Origin: Phytophthora colocasiae
Taxonomy: Eukaryota; Oomycota; Peronosporomycetes; Peronosporales; Peronosporaceae
Assembly: GCA_018806915.1 (NCBI GenBank)
Contig: JAGKQI010000104.1
Coordinates: forward strand, 1,736,001 to 1,800,000
Direction: 5' to 3'
Length of the DNA stretch: 64,000 bases
A program made the position numbers and the translations under genes. Under the pieces are notes generated by a model. The model searched no databases. It was given only the letters and a program-made list of their open reading frames with translations, and was not told where the DNA came from. The stretch's first letter is position 1, and each line of letters begins with the position of its first letter. Positions 1 to 11,930 of this stretch are shown in pieces.

Positions 1-3000
1 CTGGCGTCAACAGACCCGCTAAATAACCCAAGCGCAGCCTCTTTCGAGGCCACTGCTGGTGACTGGCTCGACCAGATCTCGTTGAATAAAACTCGAGTGC
101 TGAACTACAAGCGCGGTCGGGTTGGGCTGAGCCTGGTTATCATCGGAATATATTTGCTGCTTCTTGGCTCGAAGCTACTTGTTCCCGAGACGTTGGATGC
201 AAAGCCCGAGGACAACGCGTTCAAGGAGATGTCCGTTGTAACCCCTTCAGATCCGTTCTCCGTCGAAGCTGACAAAGAAGAGGAAGAGGAAGAGAACGAG
301 TTCTGGGACCCACGAGCTTGGAAGCGCGCCAACTTCTTGCTCACAACTATTTGCTTCATGGGCTGCATGCTGGTCTTTTGGGAGTTCTCGTACTCACCCG
401 CGTTCACAGAAAATATTTATGGCTACCTCATTCTCTTCAAGATCATGCGCGCGGTGGTTGAGTTCGTACTGGAGAGTTTCTTGCACGAGAAGCTTCTAGT
501 GATGCCGTTTTCAGTGGTGCTGTCCGTTTCTGAGAGTATGATGGCCATGGGCTCTGCTGATTTCATCGGCTTCACTCTGTTTTATTTCGTCAACTTGACT
601 TTGGTCATGATTGAACACTTGTACACTGCTCCTCTCGTTCGTCGAATGCGTTCTTTGTGGCCAAAGTGGAGGCTATCTCTTCAGCGCAGAATGAAGAAGC
701 GACGGCGGCGTACACGTGAACAAAAAGCCCAGGAAGAAGCAGAATGGCAGCGCGTTTGTGAGCGGATCGACAATCAAGCATCAGGTGTAGAGGCGGTGCT
801 TGAAGGTGTGGCTGGTTACAGCGTCGTGTTCACCGAACTCTTCATTGCACCAATCTTGTTGGCCTTCCAGGCTTTCTTCAGTGACTACACAAAGATGCCA
901 GCGCTGTACGGTGTCCGACAGACGGATTTATTGTACTATGCGCTCTTCTCAGTGTTCATTATCCCCAGTAACTTCGTTCTTGGTGCTCTCCAGCTGAACA
1001 CGATGGAACTAGCACATGGATGGAAGCTTTACGAGTACTCAGCGTACCAGAGACATCGCTTTGCAACACGAGATACCCGCTGGCCGCTGGCTCACACAGC
1101 GCCGGATGAAAGCATTCACCCCAGCTGTCAGAGTTTGGATCTGCTCTGTTTCTCATCGCAGCTCTACTTCTTGCTCATCGTTTACTCAGCAGGTATTCTG
1201 CTTGGCATGCTGGGGATTTCTGTGTGCCTGCGAGCCAGCTACAGTTTCTTTGGAGACCCAATCACTCTTCTCATCATCGGCGTCGTGTGCTGCTTGATGC
1301 GTGCCCTTGAGATTAGCTGCATCAAGCTCGGTGACAAGTTTAACGTCTGGAAGCCACGCAAACTCGCGGATGGCACACTGGACGAAGACCTCGCGGCGAA
1401 GTTGGCTTTGGGTGCTGGCCGACAACGAGAGCTTGAACGGGAGCGGTTGGAGCTGCAAGCACTTAACTCGGAACGGTTCCGACATAGGTTCCTGGAGCGT
1501 AATCGGCCGTGGGTGCTTCAGCATCTTGCAGAGTTGTTCACACCTCGAACTCTGCAGGCAACGGACGGGCCGGCAGGTGACGGTCGCCCGAATTCCGAGT
1601 ACATCCGTGACCTGTATCATGAGCTGGTGAATATGGGCGAAGGGCGGCGACTGAAGGGTGACAGGTCCGACATTTCATCGGACTCTGAAGACGAGCTAGA
1701 GAAAATGCGTCGATCTTGGTCCAATGTCCCGGTGCAGGGTGCGTCACGCGACCTGGCGCTATATTGGTTAGCGAGAGCTCGCAAGCGACGAACATTTGCG
1801 AAGCTGATAGCTGGTATCGTAGCTGCAAGTCGGCAGAGTGAATGCTGTGTCTGTGGGAAAAACGAAGATGGCGGCTACACACTTCATGTCGACTTAGCAG
1901 CAGAGGATGGAGCAAAGGAGCACGATCCACGTGGACTTGACCGACTCATTGACGGCTTCGAAAGCGAACTTGGAGAGCAGGAAATGGACTCGGACCTGTG
2001 GAAAGCTTACTTCCGCAAGCATGCTGCTTTTGCCACGCTGTGCAACGTGTGCTTGGCTTCCAGACATCAGGCTCTGGGGAACCGGGCCAAGAAGCTTGTC
2101 GAAGGGATGCGGAAGTTGCGTGCCGACGAGTTTTCAAGCGACGAAGGCAGCGATGAAGACGGTGGCGATGTCCCGTTCGCTCCCATTGTCGTAGCACGAG
2201 GTGCTATTGAAGGTCGAGTTCTTACAAAATGGCTGCTTGCGGCTAGAAAGCGGCTGGGTGGCACCTTTCCCCGGCCTGAAGCGCAGGAAGAGATGGAACG
2301 CTATGCCCGTAAACTCAAACGTTCTCGCCGCCGAGCAGGTAAGACGGATCATGTTGACTCTGACGAAGAAGGCAAGGATCCGTCACGACACTGGCGTCTG
2401 GAGCTGAATGAAGCAGCCCGAGCGCTGGCACTTCGATGGGTGTGGGAAGCTCGTGATCTCCGTGATGCCGCTGCACGCAACACCGCTGCAGAGTTGCGCG
2501 AAAAACTGCAGACTCTGAACGATCAGATCGTGGAAGCCGACGACTGGTTCTTCGGGCGTGAACTGCGTGAAGCTGGTCTTGTACTGCGCGATGACGGCGC
2601 ACAGCTGGCCGAAGAACAAGTACGGGTTGATGAAGACTTGGCTCAGAAAATTCGTGCCACCGAGCGTGACGTGGAGACTTTCGTTGAGGAGAAGCGGGCG
2701 ACCACTGTAGCAGAAGAGAAAACATTCGCCGAACTCATCGCTAAAGAGCGAGAAATTGCCAAAGCTCGGGCAGAAAGTCGAGAACTGGAATTACTGGAAG
2801 CTTACAAACAGAAGGAGACTGAGTTCGCTGCTGCACAACGCCAAGCACGAGAGGCAGGGGAATTAGTACCGGCATTAGTCGCTGAACACCGCACGTACTT
2901 GGCCAAAATGGCCGAAGACAGACGTACCGAGCTGGAATCCATGGAGGAAGCGGCACACAGCAAGGTACAGCAAAAAGAAGACGCCTTTGCTCGGAAATTG

Positions 3001-3231
3001 GCGCTGGGTGAAGCAGCTGCAGCGAGTCGACGAGCGCTGGCTCAACACCGCGTCTTGGCACTGCGCAAGGAAGCTCGTGGAGTTGTCCGCGCTCGTGAAT
3101 CAGCTTGGCAAGCAAAAGCACGTTCCTGGATCGACAAAGCGTCCCGCAAAGTACAGGTGAAGCAGCAAGAGGATGCGGAAGCGCAGCTCAATGACAAACG
3201 TCGCCGCAAACGCGTCCTGCTTGCCACATGA
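1..3231 (+). CDS. Large multi-pass membrane and coiled-coil protein, 5'-truncated by window
   Basis: The frame is open from base 1 to a TGA at 3229-3231, giving about 1076 visible residues; the first codons show no credible start, so the gene begins outside the window. The N-terminal half holds several hydrophobic segments (around nt 120-190, 325-400, 420-560, 560-640, 820-1000, 1150-1300) separated by an acidic Glu run and by a Lys/Arg-rich loop (nt 680-740). The C-terminal half is charged and helical, ending in a long Glu/Ala/Arg/Lys coiled coil (nt about 2600-3220). Two CxxC pairs (CCVC near nt 1843 and CNVC near 2041) could form one split metal-binding site. No intron is needed. I do not recognise the family and assign no function. 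The coding call itself is strong because of length and amino-acid composition. Confidence 0.85.
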   Translation: MASTDPLNNPSAASFEATAGDWLDQISLNKTRVLNYKRGRVGLSLVIIGIYLLLLGSKLLVPETLDAKPEDNAFKEMSVVTPSDPFSVEADKEEEEEENEFWDPRAWKRANFLLTTICFMGCMLVFWEFSYSPAFTENIYGYLILFKIMRAVVEFVLESFLHEKLLVMPFSVVLSVSESMMAMGSADFIGFTLFYFVNLTLVMIEHLYTAPLVRRMRSLWPKWRLSLQRRMKKRRRRTREQKAQEEAEWQRVCERIDNQASGVEAVLEGVAGYSVVFTELFIAPILLAFQAFFSDYTKMPALYGVRQTDLLYYALFSVFIIPSNFVLGALQLNTMELAHGWKLYEYSAYQRHRFATRDTRWPLAHTAPDESIHPSCQSLDLLCFSSQLYFLLIVYSAGILLGMLGISVCLRASYSFFGDPITLLIIGVVCCLMRALEISCIKLGDKFNVWKPRKLADGTLDEDLAAKLALGAGRQRELERERLELQALNSERFRHRFLERNRPWVLQHLAELFTPRTLQATDGPAGDGRPNSEYIRDLYHELVNMGEGRRLKGDRSDISSDSEDELEKMRRSWSNVPVQGASRDLALYWLARARKRRTFAKLIAGIVAASRQSECCVCGKNEDGGYTLHVDLAAEDGAKEHDPRGLDRLIDGFESELGEQEMDSDLWKAYFRKHAAFATLCNVCLASRHQALGNRAKKLVEGMRKLRADEFSSDEGSDEDGGDVPFAPIVVARGAIEGRVLTKWLLAARKRLGGTFPRPEAQEEMERYARKLKRSRRRAGKTDHVDSDEEGKDPSRHWRLELNEAARALALRWVWEARDLRDAAARNTAAELREKLQTLNDQIVEADDWFFGRELREAGLVLRDDGAQLAEEQVRVDEDLAQKIRATERDVETFVEEKRATTVAEEKTFAELIAKEREIAKARAESRELELLEAYKQKETEFAAAQRQAREAGELVPALVAEHRTYLAKMAEDRRTELESMEEAAHSKVQQKEDAFARKLALGEAAAASRRALAQHRVLALRKEARGVVRARESAWQAKARSWIDKASRKVQVKQQEDAEAQLNDKRRRKRVLLAT

Positions 3232-3402
3232 CAAGCTATAGGTGATACTTAAGGGTTACAGTATCTGGCTAAATTGTAGGATAACCAATAACATTATATA
3301 GGTTGAGCTACAATGCGACATGTGTAGACCGGTGGCCAATCAGTGAGGCGCTTCACTTTCCTCGCATGTCAGTTGAACTACCGCGCTGTGGCTGTGACGT
3401 CC

Positions 3403-6400
3403 ATGGTCGAGTCGCTCTTTGGGCGAGCGCCGACGGACGCCAGCAGTTCCCGCAGCGGCCCCACTGTCTCCCTGCCCGACGCCGAGTCTCGTCGCAACCT
3501 GCTTCACCGCACGCCAGGCAGTCGCACACAGCGCTCCAACAATGCCGACAACGTGTCGTTCCTGGACGCTACGCCCATCGAGGAGTTCGTAACCAAGTAC
3601 CAAGTCATTAAAGTATCGTGGAGAGGCAAGTACGAACGCATTCTGGCGCTCGGACCCACGCGCTTCTGCACTATCGACCCGCGGGACTTCGAAGTCACCA
3701 ACACGTGGTCATTAACGGCACTTCTCAGTATCAACCTTGACCCATCCGACCCCCAGGGCTTTGTGCTGTCTCTAAAAGGGCCCAAGAAAGAAGAGCAACT
3801 CAAGTTACGCTGTCGGTTCCGCTCTAGACTACTGTCAGATCTGTACCGACTCAAAGACCAGTACCAAAAACGCAATGCTCGGACTGACACGGGCTTCCAG
3901 TGCTCCAAATGGTCCAGAAGAGGTCACATGATCGACTGCGTGCTTGACGTCGGTATGGATGGTGTTACTATCAGCCAGCCAGGGATCGTGCGCTCCAAAT
4001 ATCTGTACACAGAGATGGAGCACTTGACACTACTAAATGATTCGCAGGACGGATTTTCTATTGGATTCACAGGACGGAGCAGGCTGTTCTTCAGCCAGCA
4101 ACGAAGTCAGATTCATCATCGTATCCAGGCTGCTGCTGAGGCGATTGGATGTAAGATTCAGGCAAGAGTCAACACTTCGGTGGAGAAGATCCAGGAGGAG
4201 CGAGGCTACTATGGACTGAACAACGGGGATCCATTCGTCCAATTTCATGCAAAGAAGCTTACCCCGAAGTATAACGAACCTCAGGAGCGCGTTTTCTCGC
4301 TGCACGAGAAGGTGCTGGTAGAGTTGGATCAGGATGGGCAAGTTGTCGCGTGTTACAATTACTCGGACATTTACGTACTTGTACGCGAGCCAGCAAGCTC
4401 TGAACAATTTGAGATCCAGTTCCGTAACGGACAGGTAAGGACATATGTGGCCAAGGACCGCGATGGTGTCTTGAGTGCAATCTACGACATCTGCATTACT
4501 TGCGAAGAGAATCCAGAGTTGTTCATCAGTGGCGTAGTGAACCAACGAGGACTGCGCTTGCTACCTTTTCTCGAGGTAGAAGATACGACTGAAACGCAGT
4601 CGTTCTTTAATGACTCCTCAATTGGCGGTTGGTACCTTCAGCGAATGGCATCAATTGGGAAGTTCGGGAACTCCATGAAAATTGGCGACAGAGGGTACGT
4701 CCTTCTTACATTATGATCTTTTGTTTACTTAGCTTACTAAGTGTGCCTCGTTGTGCTAGATTTGTTGAAATCGTTGCCGAGTTCAACGCAAATGTTCCTG
4801 CAAGCGGAATTTCGTACAATATGAAACACACGGTTATTGGTGATGCTTTGCGACCAATGTGTGCTCAGCTGTACTACGTCGCGAAGAAAAAACCAGTACC
4901 AGAGCGCTCAGCTGTAACACTTCTGCAGGCGTTATTTCGTATTTCGGCATCATACTACGGCTTCCGTGAAGTTGGACAAGCTGGCCAGATCTCGGAGACG
5001 ATCACAAACCTGTTAATAAACGGCGACGAGTTTGTCGTTTTCTGGACTACGCTGTTGTTGAGAAGATTGACAGCACATACCTCGCCAAGTACAACCAGTG
5101 AGATCCTTGTCAATTAGTGATGATACGAAGGGCTATATCTAACTCTTTGTTGTTTGTGACTGCAGATCTCGATGCAGCCTCCGTGAAATACTGCGAGGAG
5201 GTTGAAGCGCAAAACAAGAAGGTTTTTCTCACGAACACCTACCTAACGCAGTCACTTATAACACATCTGGAAGATATTGATGTGGACCCGGAGGATTCGA
5301 ATACAAGTCAGAGGCCGCGAGCTGGCCCTCTTGTCATGATGGGGCTACTACAAACTCTTGAAGGATGTCTTTGCTCTCGTGCTGCTACAACTGGACCAAT
5401 GGAGTTCATGACATTGGTAGAAGGAGTGGCAAAGTTTTACAGTACGCTGTTGAAGGTGCTCTTCCAGTCTCGTTGTGCAACTACCGTTGAGGCGTGTACG
5501 TGTGTGCTTATTTACCGTAGTTGTATGCCAACATCTATGTATTCACTTACTTTTGTGTTTCTTCCAGGCACGCTTTTGCTGAAGACAACTTTAGAGGAGT
5601 GTGACCCTGTTGTTGCTTCGAGCATCCGCGATAAAGCACTGACTGAAGGTATTGTGTTGAGGCACTTCTACCAGGGTCTTTTCGATGAGTCTTTTGACCA
5701 ACGTTGTGTGAGTCGATATTTGGTATCACTTTGGATGAGCCATCATGACGGTTCAAAGCAATTGCTCTCTCGAGTGATCCCTTCTGGATTTTTCCATTTG
5801 CTTAAAGAACCCCCCGGAACACCAGCTCAACACGAGGACTATGATCGACTGGAACGCGAGGCAATGGAAGCAGAAAGGCAACAATATTTGATGGAGTATA
5901 ATGATGATGATTTTACATCCTCTACGAGCGAGTTGACGACCCCAAGCGGCTCTGTGCCAGGTGTAGAATCCAATGATCTCGCAGGTTCCGATGCCCACCA
6001 GCAGAAAATTTCACAGAAAAGTGTATCATTAGGAGACCTGGGCTCTCGTAATGGCCACCAGCTTAGGCTACAATCGGAATATCGTCGCTTGTCGGTGTCG
6101 AATTTGCCCATCCCAGAGGTCCGGTCGTCATTCTCTGGGGAAAGATCGTCATTGACAGGAAATGGTACTAACGGGCGAAGCTCTTTTGAGACTCCGATCG
6201 AAAATGAGCAGTCCAAGGCCCGAATGCTGCGGAAGCTAAAGAGTTCAGTTGACGGGACTGTTTTAAGTTCTCGGTCTGCAAATAACTCGAGACACGAGTC
6301 GAAGTCAAATAGCACTAGTTCTAACGGCGTGGCACCCCGTCTCCGCAAGAGGGATGTCGCCTTGAGCTTTTTTGGTACGTTGGGGGGTAAAAAATCACCT

Positions 6401-9400
6401 GCTCATCACGGACACAGGTCTTCCAGGGGAAAGCACTATGCGATGTCACGGTCTGCCCGAGCGCAAGAGAATTTTCGCCTCCTGTTTCACATGCTCAGCC
6501 TGGACCACGAAACTGTTGACATGATCTGGAACAAGCAAACGCGAGAAGAACTTCGATGTGCACTGTACGTTGAAATCAAGCGCTTCACTCGATTCCAAAT
6601 CACTACTGGCGGCATGAAGGCGCGTTGGAACCATGAAGACTTTGGTGTATCCTACCCGAGTCTCGCCAGTGAGGTTGTTGTTGGCGGATGCTACATCAAA
6701 ATACTGGCGAATTTGCGAAGCAAAATGTCCTTCTTCGGAACTGTCACAGAGGAAGATGAATTTATCACACTGACCCCAGAGCAAGTACCAGTTGGAAATC
6801 CTGCAGCCGTACTCGCTGCTCTGTACGTGCGAATGCTGCGAGAAAACATTCATGCGGAGTACCGGGACGACTTGGAAACATCGATACTATGCATCATAAG
6901 TATGGGTGTCGTAGCATCTGCCCATGCTGGATACGTTAATGCTGTGAACTTCGAAGAAGTTGGACATTTGTGGACGCTGATGGGTGAAACTGTGCATGCC
7001 TCGATGCTTGAAAACTTTCTTCACACAGTGCGAGCGTTATGTCTACACCCTGGTAATGCACGGCGAGTACTTGGCAACGAGCATAATATAGAGCTTGCGA
7101 TCCAGCTTCTGCAGCTAGCACACTCTACCAACCGCAAAATTGGCGATATTACTGAGCCGAAGAGGCTATGGATTTTAGAAACTGAAGGTGGCGAACAACT
7201 TGGTCCATTTAGTGTGAATGAACTCAAGCAAAAAAGAGATGAGAAGCACATCAGCATGAGCTCGTTTTGGGTGAAACGCCAAGAGGATCCTGCGTGCAAG
7301 CCATTGACAACGAAGGCAAAGGTGATGGAAATCGCCCAATTACGATGGGAAGTTGGAATTCTTGGTGGGTTGCATCCTCTTCAAGTGGCTCACGACGCAA
7401 CTAGTGTATTACTCTCTGTGGCACACAGCAATTCGTTGCTAGGTGATAAGAACCCACAGAGTGGTGATTCAACGTCGCCAATTTTCCCTCCTCCTCGAGG
7501 AAAGACAACGTTGTGGAGATATACTCGCCACATTATTCCTATTCTAGTTCGTACCAATCTCCCCAAGCTCTGGGAGAAGTCAGCTTCGCTACTTGAGTTC
7601 CTCTATGCAGATCAGCACCCAATTGCCGAGTCACTTGATGAAGAGGTCACAAATCAGGCGTCTTTGTTTTCTTGGGGCTTATTCTTCTTGGCATTCATGG
7701 GAGGGAAGTCTGATTTCAAGTCAATGGCCGGCCTACTAAAAGCTACGCATAAACGTCAAGCTGGTTTCAACGGATCGAGCGCTTTGAAGGATATCCTCCC
7801 CCAAGATATGATTAACCTTCTGGATAGCTCGTCTCCGTCAATGTTTACTAAAGTTTTTTGTGAGGGGGAACAATCTCCTCAGGTGATTTGGAGTGCTGAC
7901 ATGCGGATGCATCTGCTGACTGTGTGCCAGGCGCACTTGGAAGATTATGCTGAGGCATTAGAAGAAGATGTGGCTCGTGAGTGGAGATTTTGCCCAATGG
8001 CACCTGTTTCATTTAAGGAACTTTCGAGAGAAGTGTGGTGCGGCGGAATTTACTTGGGCCAGTTCTGTGCGAATGAAAACTCTTCTGTCCCGGACCCTTT
8101 GGATTTCATGGAACAGTTGACAATGGAGTGGCGTGTTGAAGTGAGCCGGCAAACAGCATCTCTTAGCCTTGCCCAAGCCCGCGAAATTCTTGGAGTTTCA
8201 GAAGAAGACCATCCTGAATCTGCTCTTCGTGCTGGCTTCAAGGAGAAGGCTAGATCCTTGGATGGGGGACATGCCTCAACACTTGAGCACGCTGAAAGGT
8301 ATTTTAGTTTTGAAATCGTTTATTCGAGAGCACATCTGACGTTGTTTTCTGTTAGGCTGAATGAACTACGAGAGGCATACCGAATTCTTACATGCCGACG
8401 ACCTACGTTATTGTCTTCTGGACATGATCCTGAGAATCTACTGCTTCTACTGCATTCTTTGGTTATCATGTGCAATCGCTACCCCGACGAGCTCGTTAAC
8501 TACGAGTTTGATGCGTACGACATCCTTCTCCCTCTTCTGTCTGCCCATTGCACTGCTGAGGGAGTTCCCCCTGAAGGCACAACAGAGGCCCAGACTCTTA
8601 ACATTTCGGTCTACGCTGCGGAGCTTGTCTTCAACACGTGTGCTGTTTCTGTTGTCAACGGGGAGATGTTGCTACAGCAAACCGAATTAAACGTCTTGGA
8701 AAAGGTCGTGAATTTCTGTGTCGACTCGATGGTAGGCTGCGACGCGACGGAGAAGCCTGAATTACTGGAAGTGTGCTTTTTTTTGCTCCAAACTATTACC
8801 GGATTGCTTGCCTCCCCTGTCGGACGGGATTGGATAGCAGAATCGTCAACACTGCTGGTGGACTTTGTTCGGATTCTGTGGCTGTGGAACCACGCTAGAA
8901 AAAAATCCTTTTTATTGTCGAAGCTTGCACAACAAGTCCTTGAAGGTGCGTCTTGGTCTATGTTTGCTTACATTTTGAGTGATTTGAGTAAACTTGTTGT
9001 TACATTTTACAGGTATATCAAGAATGGCTCAATTGGAGCAGAATCAGGAACGTCTTGTCAAAGCTGGCGCCTTGTGGCAATTGTACAGGCTCTTCTCTAC
9101 GTACGATGTAGACCTGGACGATGCTACTGTCCATGCCCACTTGCAAAATAGTTTTGACTCCGAGGAAGATGGATATGCGGTGATGGCTACTGAGATTCAG
9201 AATTTGTTGGCTATCATGTCTGTTCGCGCGGTGTGCAGGCTGGGAGGGTTATTTCCCGATGGCAATGAACTTCAGTCACCTTTAAATCCTCGAGTGAAGC
9301 AGGTCACAGACTCTCTGATGACCCCGAACTTGTCTGGGTTATTGTTGCTGAGCAGCCATCACGAGTTCTTAAAAATTTTCCACGGAGAATGCGAATCGTA

Positions 9401-11755
9401 TACGTTGTTTTGGAATGGCGAGATGCGTCAAGAACTAGCGAATTTTGTAACTCCGAGGGCCAGCCTTGAGCCTACAGTGACGACAGATGAACAGTACACC
9501 GAGGCTATTGAGTTCCGCTATATGTACCTGGCAGACCAGTTTTATATCGGCGGTCTCTACATCGAAATGCTCATGGGAAGCCTCCTCGTTCTCGAAAAGA
9601 GTATGGTTCCAGCGCCTGTCACCGAGTTGGGTCTCACCGAAACATTTTTCAGAGAATTGTTTTCATTCATTGACAGTGGTGAACTTGTGTGCCCGGAGTT
9701 CGTAAACAAGAGCGGAAATGTGCAGACGCTTCCGCCATACTCAGGCTGGGACGTCGATGAAGAGCAGCGAACAACAATGGACCGCGTTACGGCTCTGAAC
9801 TGCCTGTCGATTACAACGTCGGTGGCTCCAACGGTAGTCGAGAAGAACCTCGTTGCCAACGATAGCGCAACGAAGATGATCTTGCGTCTTCTATTCCCAC
9901 CAGATAATGAAGTCCACAAGAGTGAAGACGCCGAAAAGAGTCTGGTATTGACTCCACAACTGTATGTCCCGTGCCGATTGCACTGCATCGCGACACTTCA
10001 AGTTTTGTCGACATTAGCTGATTTTGGAACGGCTTCGTTGGAATACGGGATTTGTGACGTCCTAATTGAATTGGTGCACATTTGCCAAGATGTGGGACCT
10101 GATGCACTTGGGATCATTCGCAACCTTTGTGCAAGTGGAGCTGCAGCCAAGTGTGTATCCGAGATCCTTCAGTCGGGAGTTTACCTGGAATTTATTGGCT
10201 GGGTATTGCTTGTGGAAGAAACTATCGTTGACGCCGAGTTCGATGCTGCTGAGTGCTTACGTGTTCCGTCAGCTTTGATTCTCTCAGAGATGGTGAAAGA
10301 TGGCGCCCCTTTGAACATTGAGTCGAGGCGTGCGCTTTGCCGGTTCTTCCCACCGGCTATCGTGCGGACAATTGCCTCAGTCCCAGAGAACATCGTGGAG
10401 TATATTATGGTAAGCTGTAACTTTGTAGTGCTGCATGTGTATATTTTTTCTTACTCGTTTTTTGTTGTTATCGTGAAGGCTGACCACATGACACCCGAGC
10501 TCGTATGGAACGTCGAGTTCCGAAACCACCAGCGGAACGAAATTGTCAACTTCATGAATATTTACTTCTCGTCAACGTCAACGACCGAGACCGAGGATGG
10601 GAACTTCACATCTGTGGTTGATTCGTTCGAGATTAATTACACCGGACTATACCCGGCCCCGATGGCTGGAAATGTATACCTGACCTTGTTCATGGAAGAC
10701 CCAACTTTCAACCTGCACGACCCATTGTACGTCTCGATTAGTGATGATCCGTATATTGTGTTATTGATGCCACTGACCATGTATTATCAAATCAAACACT
10801 TTCAGGTACTTCATGACTTGCTTGTGGACCGAGTTCGAAGTGCTATTTAAGCAACTCGCTCACATGACGTCAGCATTACGAGCTACAATGGCCCGCACAG
10901 ATGACGAGATGATCCAACGTGATATTAACCTGATCGATCTCGTTGGGTCGTCACTGGTGTGCCTCCTCCAGGTAATGCAACATTGTTCCATTGTTTAGCC
11001 AAGACGATAGATAATTTACCTTGTTTTTGCTTAGGTTGAAACATCGTTGATGGGGAATGTGGCCGAACTGCAGATCCCATCGAAATGCTGCGGCTATCTG
11101 AACGAAACAGTGCGTTCTCAAGCGTGCGAACCGTGTGTTGTCAACGTCGTTCGAATCCTGCGAGTGTGCACAATGTCTCGAACGTGCATTAAATCGATGC
11201 AACCGATGTGCTCCACTGCGATCTCATGCTTAATGGCAATCATCAACCCGCTTCGAGGGGGACCTCTGCACTTCGAGAGTGCTTTCATTTTGGAGATCAT
11301 GCGACGAATTGTTTTAGATTATCCCGAGCATGGAGATCGCGATGCAAGCGCAGGTATTGTGTACCTCGCGAGTCGTCTAGAGCTCTTTGGGTTCCTCTTG
11401 AGCATCCTGGAAAATCCTGACAGTCTCGGAAAGGTGAAGGAGCAGCATATCGTACGTGCGGAAGCAATCGAGATTCTTAACATGCTGGAAAAGGTGAGGG
11501 TGTGGTTAACATGCTGCCTTTTGGTTGTTGAAACTAAAATGTGCTGTTGCTTTGTAGGATCGTATCCAAGGCAGCACTGCCCATCAGTTTTTGAAAAAGC
11601 ACAAGAAATGGCAGAAGAGCTACCGGCACGAATCCACCGATGTGGTGATGTCCATGTCGACCGAAGATCCATTTTTGAAACCTTTGTTCCCCGAAGCAGA
11701 CCGTGTGATGCGCGAGTACATGCGGATGAACCCGCGCCAGAGCTCGGTAGCGTAA
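3403..11755 (+). CDS. RME-8/DNAJC13-type endosomal protein with degenerate J domain
   Basis: Ten exons are joined by GT-AG introns at 4695-4759, 5098-5165, 5496-5567, 8299-8355, 8946-9012, 10410-10478, 10727-10805, 10972-11034 and 11494-11557. The spliced frame is 7749 nt, about 2582 aa, in the size range of RME-8/GRV2 (about 2250-2550). Recognised parts are an N-terminal PH-like block (residues about 45-160), a low-complexity Ser/Asn region, a GYF_2-like module (WILETEGGEQLGPFSVNEL, about residue 1190), a J-like segment (about 1516-1580) and Armadillo-like helical repeats. The C-terminus (DRIQGSTAHQFLKKHKKWQ) matches the family ending. RME-8 acts with Hsc70, SNX1 and retromer on early endosomes. 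Here the HPD tripeptide between J helices II and III is absent; the loop reads SLDGGHASTLEH. The start is the first ATG in a frame that otherwise has only non-ATG codons upstream. Confidence 0.9.
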
Positions 11756-11930
11756 TGGAAGTTTGCAATTTTTGACAGGGATGCAAATTGCTTGTTGTAG
11801 ATATTTTTGCCAACGCTGGATCGTCCAAACGCAGAAGGTCGCTGCCAATCAAAGTTAAAGGTCGCCGTATCCACTTGCACGTTTGATCTACATGTTTTGC
11901 TACCCAGGCCAGCGCCGCAGCGGGAAGAGT
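11756..11930. other. Short intergenic gap between tandem genes
   Basis: This 175-bp gap separates the RME-8-like stop from the ATG chosen for the giant gene. An in-frame ATG at 11892 lies upstream of the chosen one at 11931. The later ATG is preferred because it directly opens a signal-peptide-like sequence. I see no clear TATA box or initiator. Confidence 0.5.

Noticed and set aside
4965..5097. Apparent frameshift in RME-8 because another phase reads YAVVEKIDSTYLAKYNQ
   Set aside because: The original phase (EFVVFWTTLLLRRLTAH) joins the next exon in frame at a good GTGAGA donor and matches the family pattern better; the other phase misses the splice phase.
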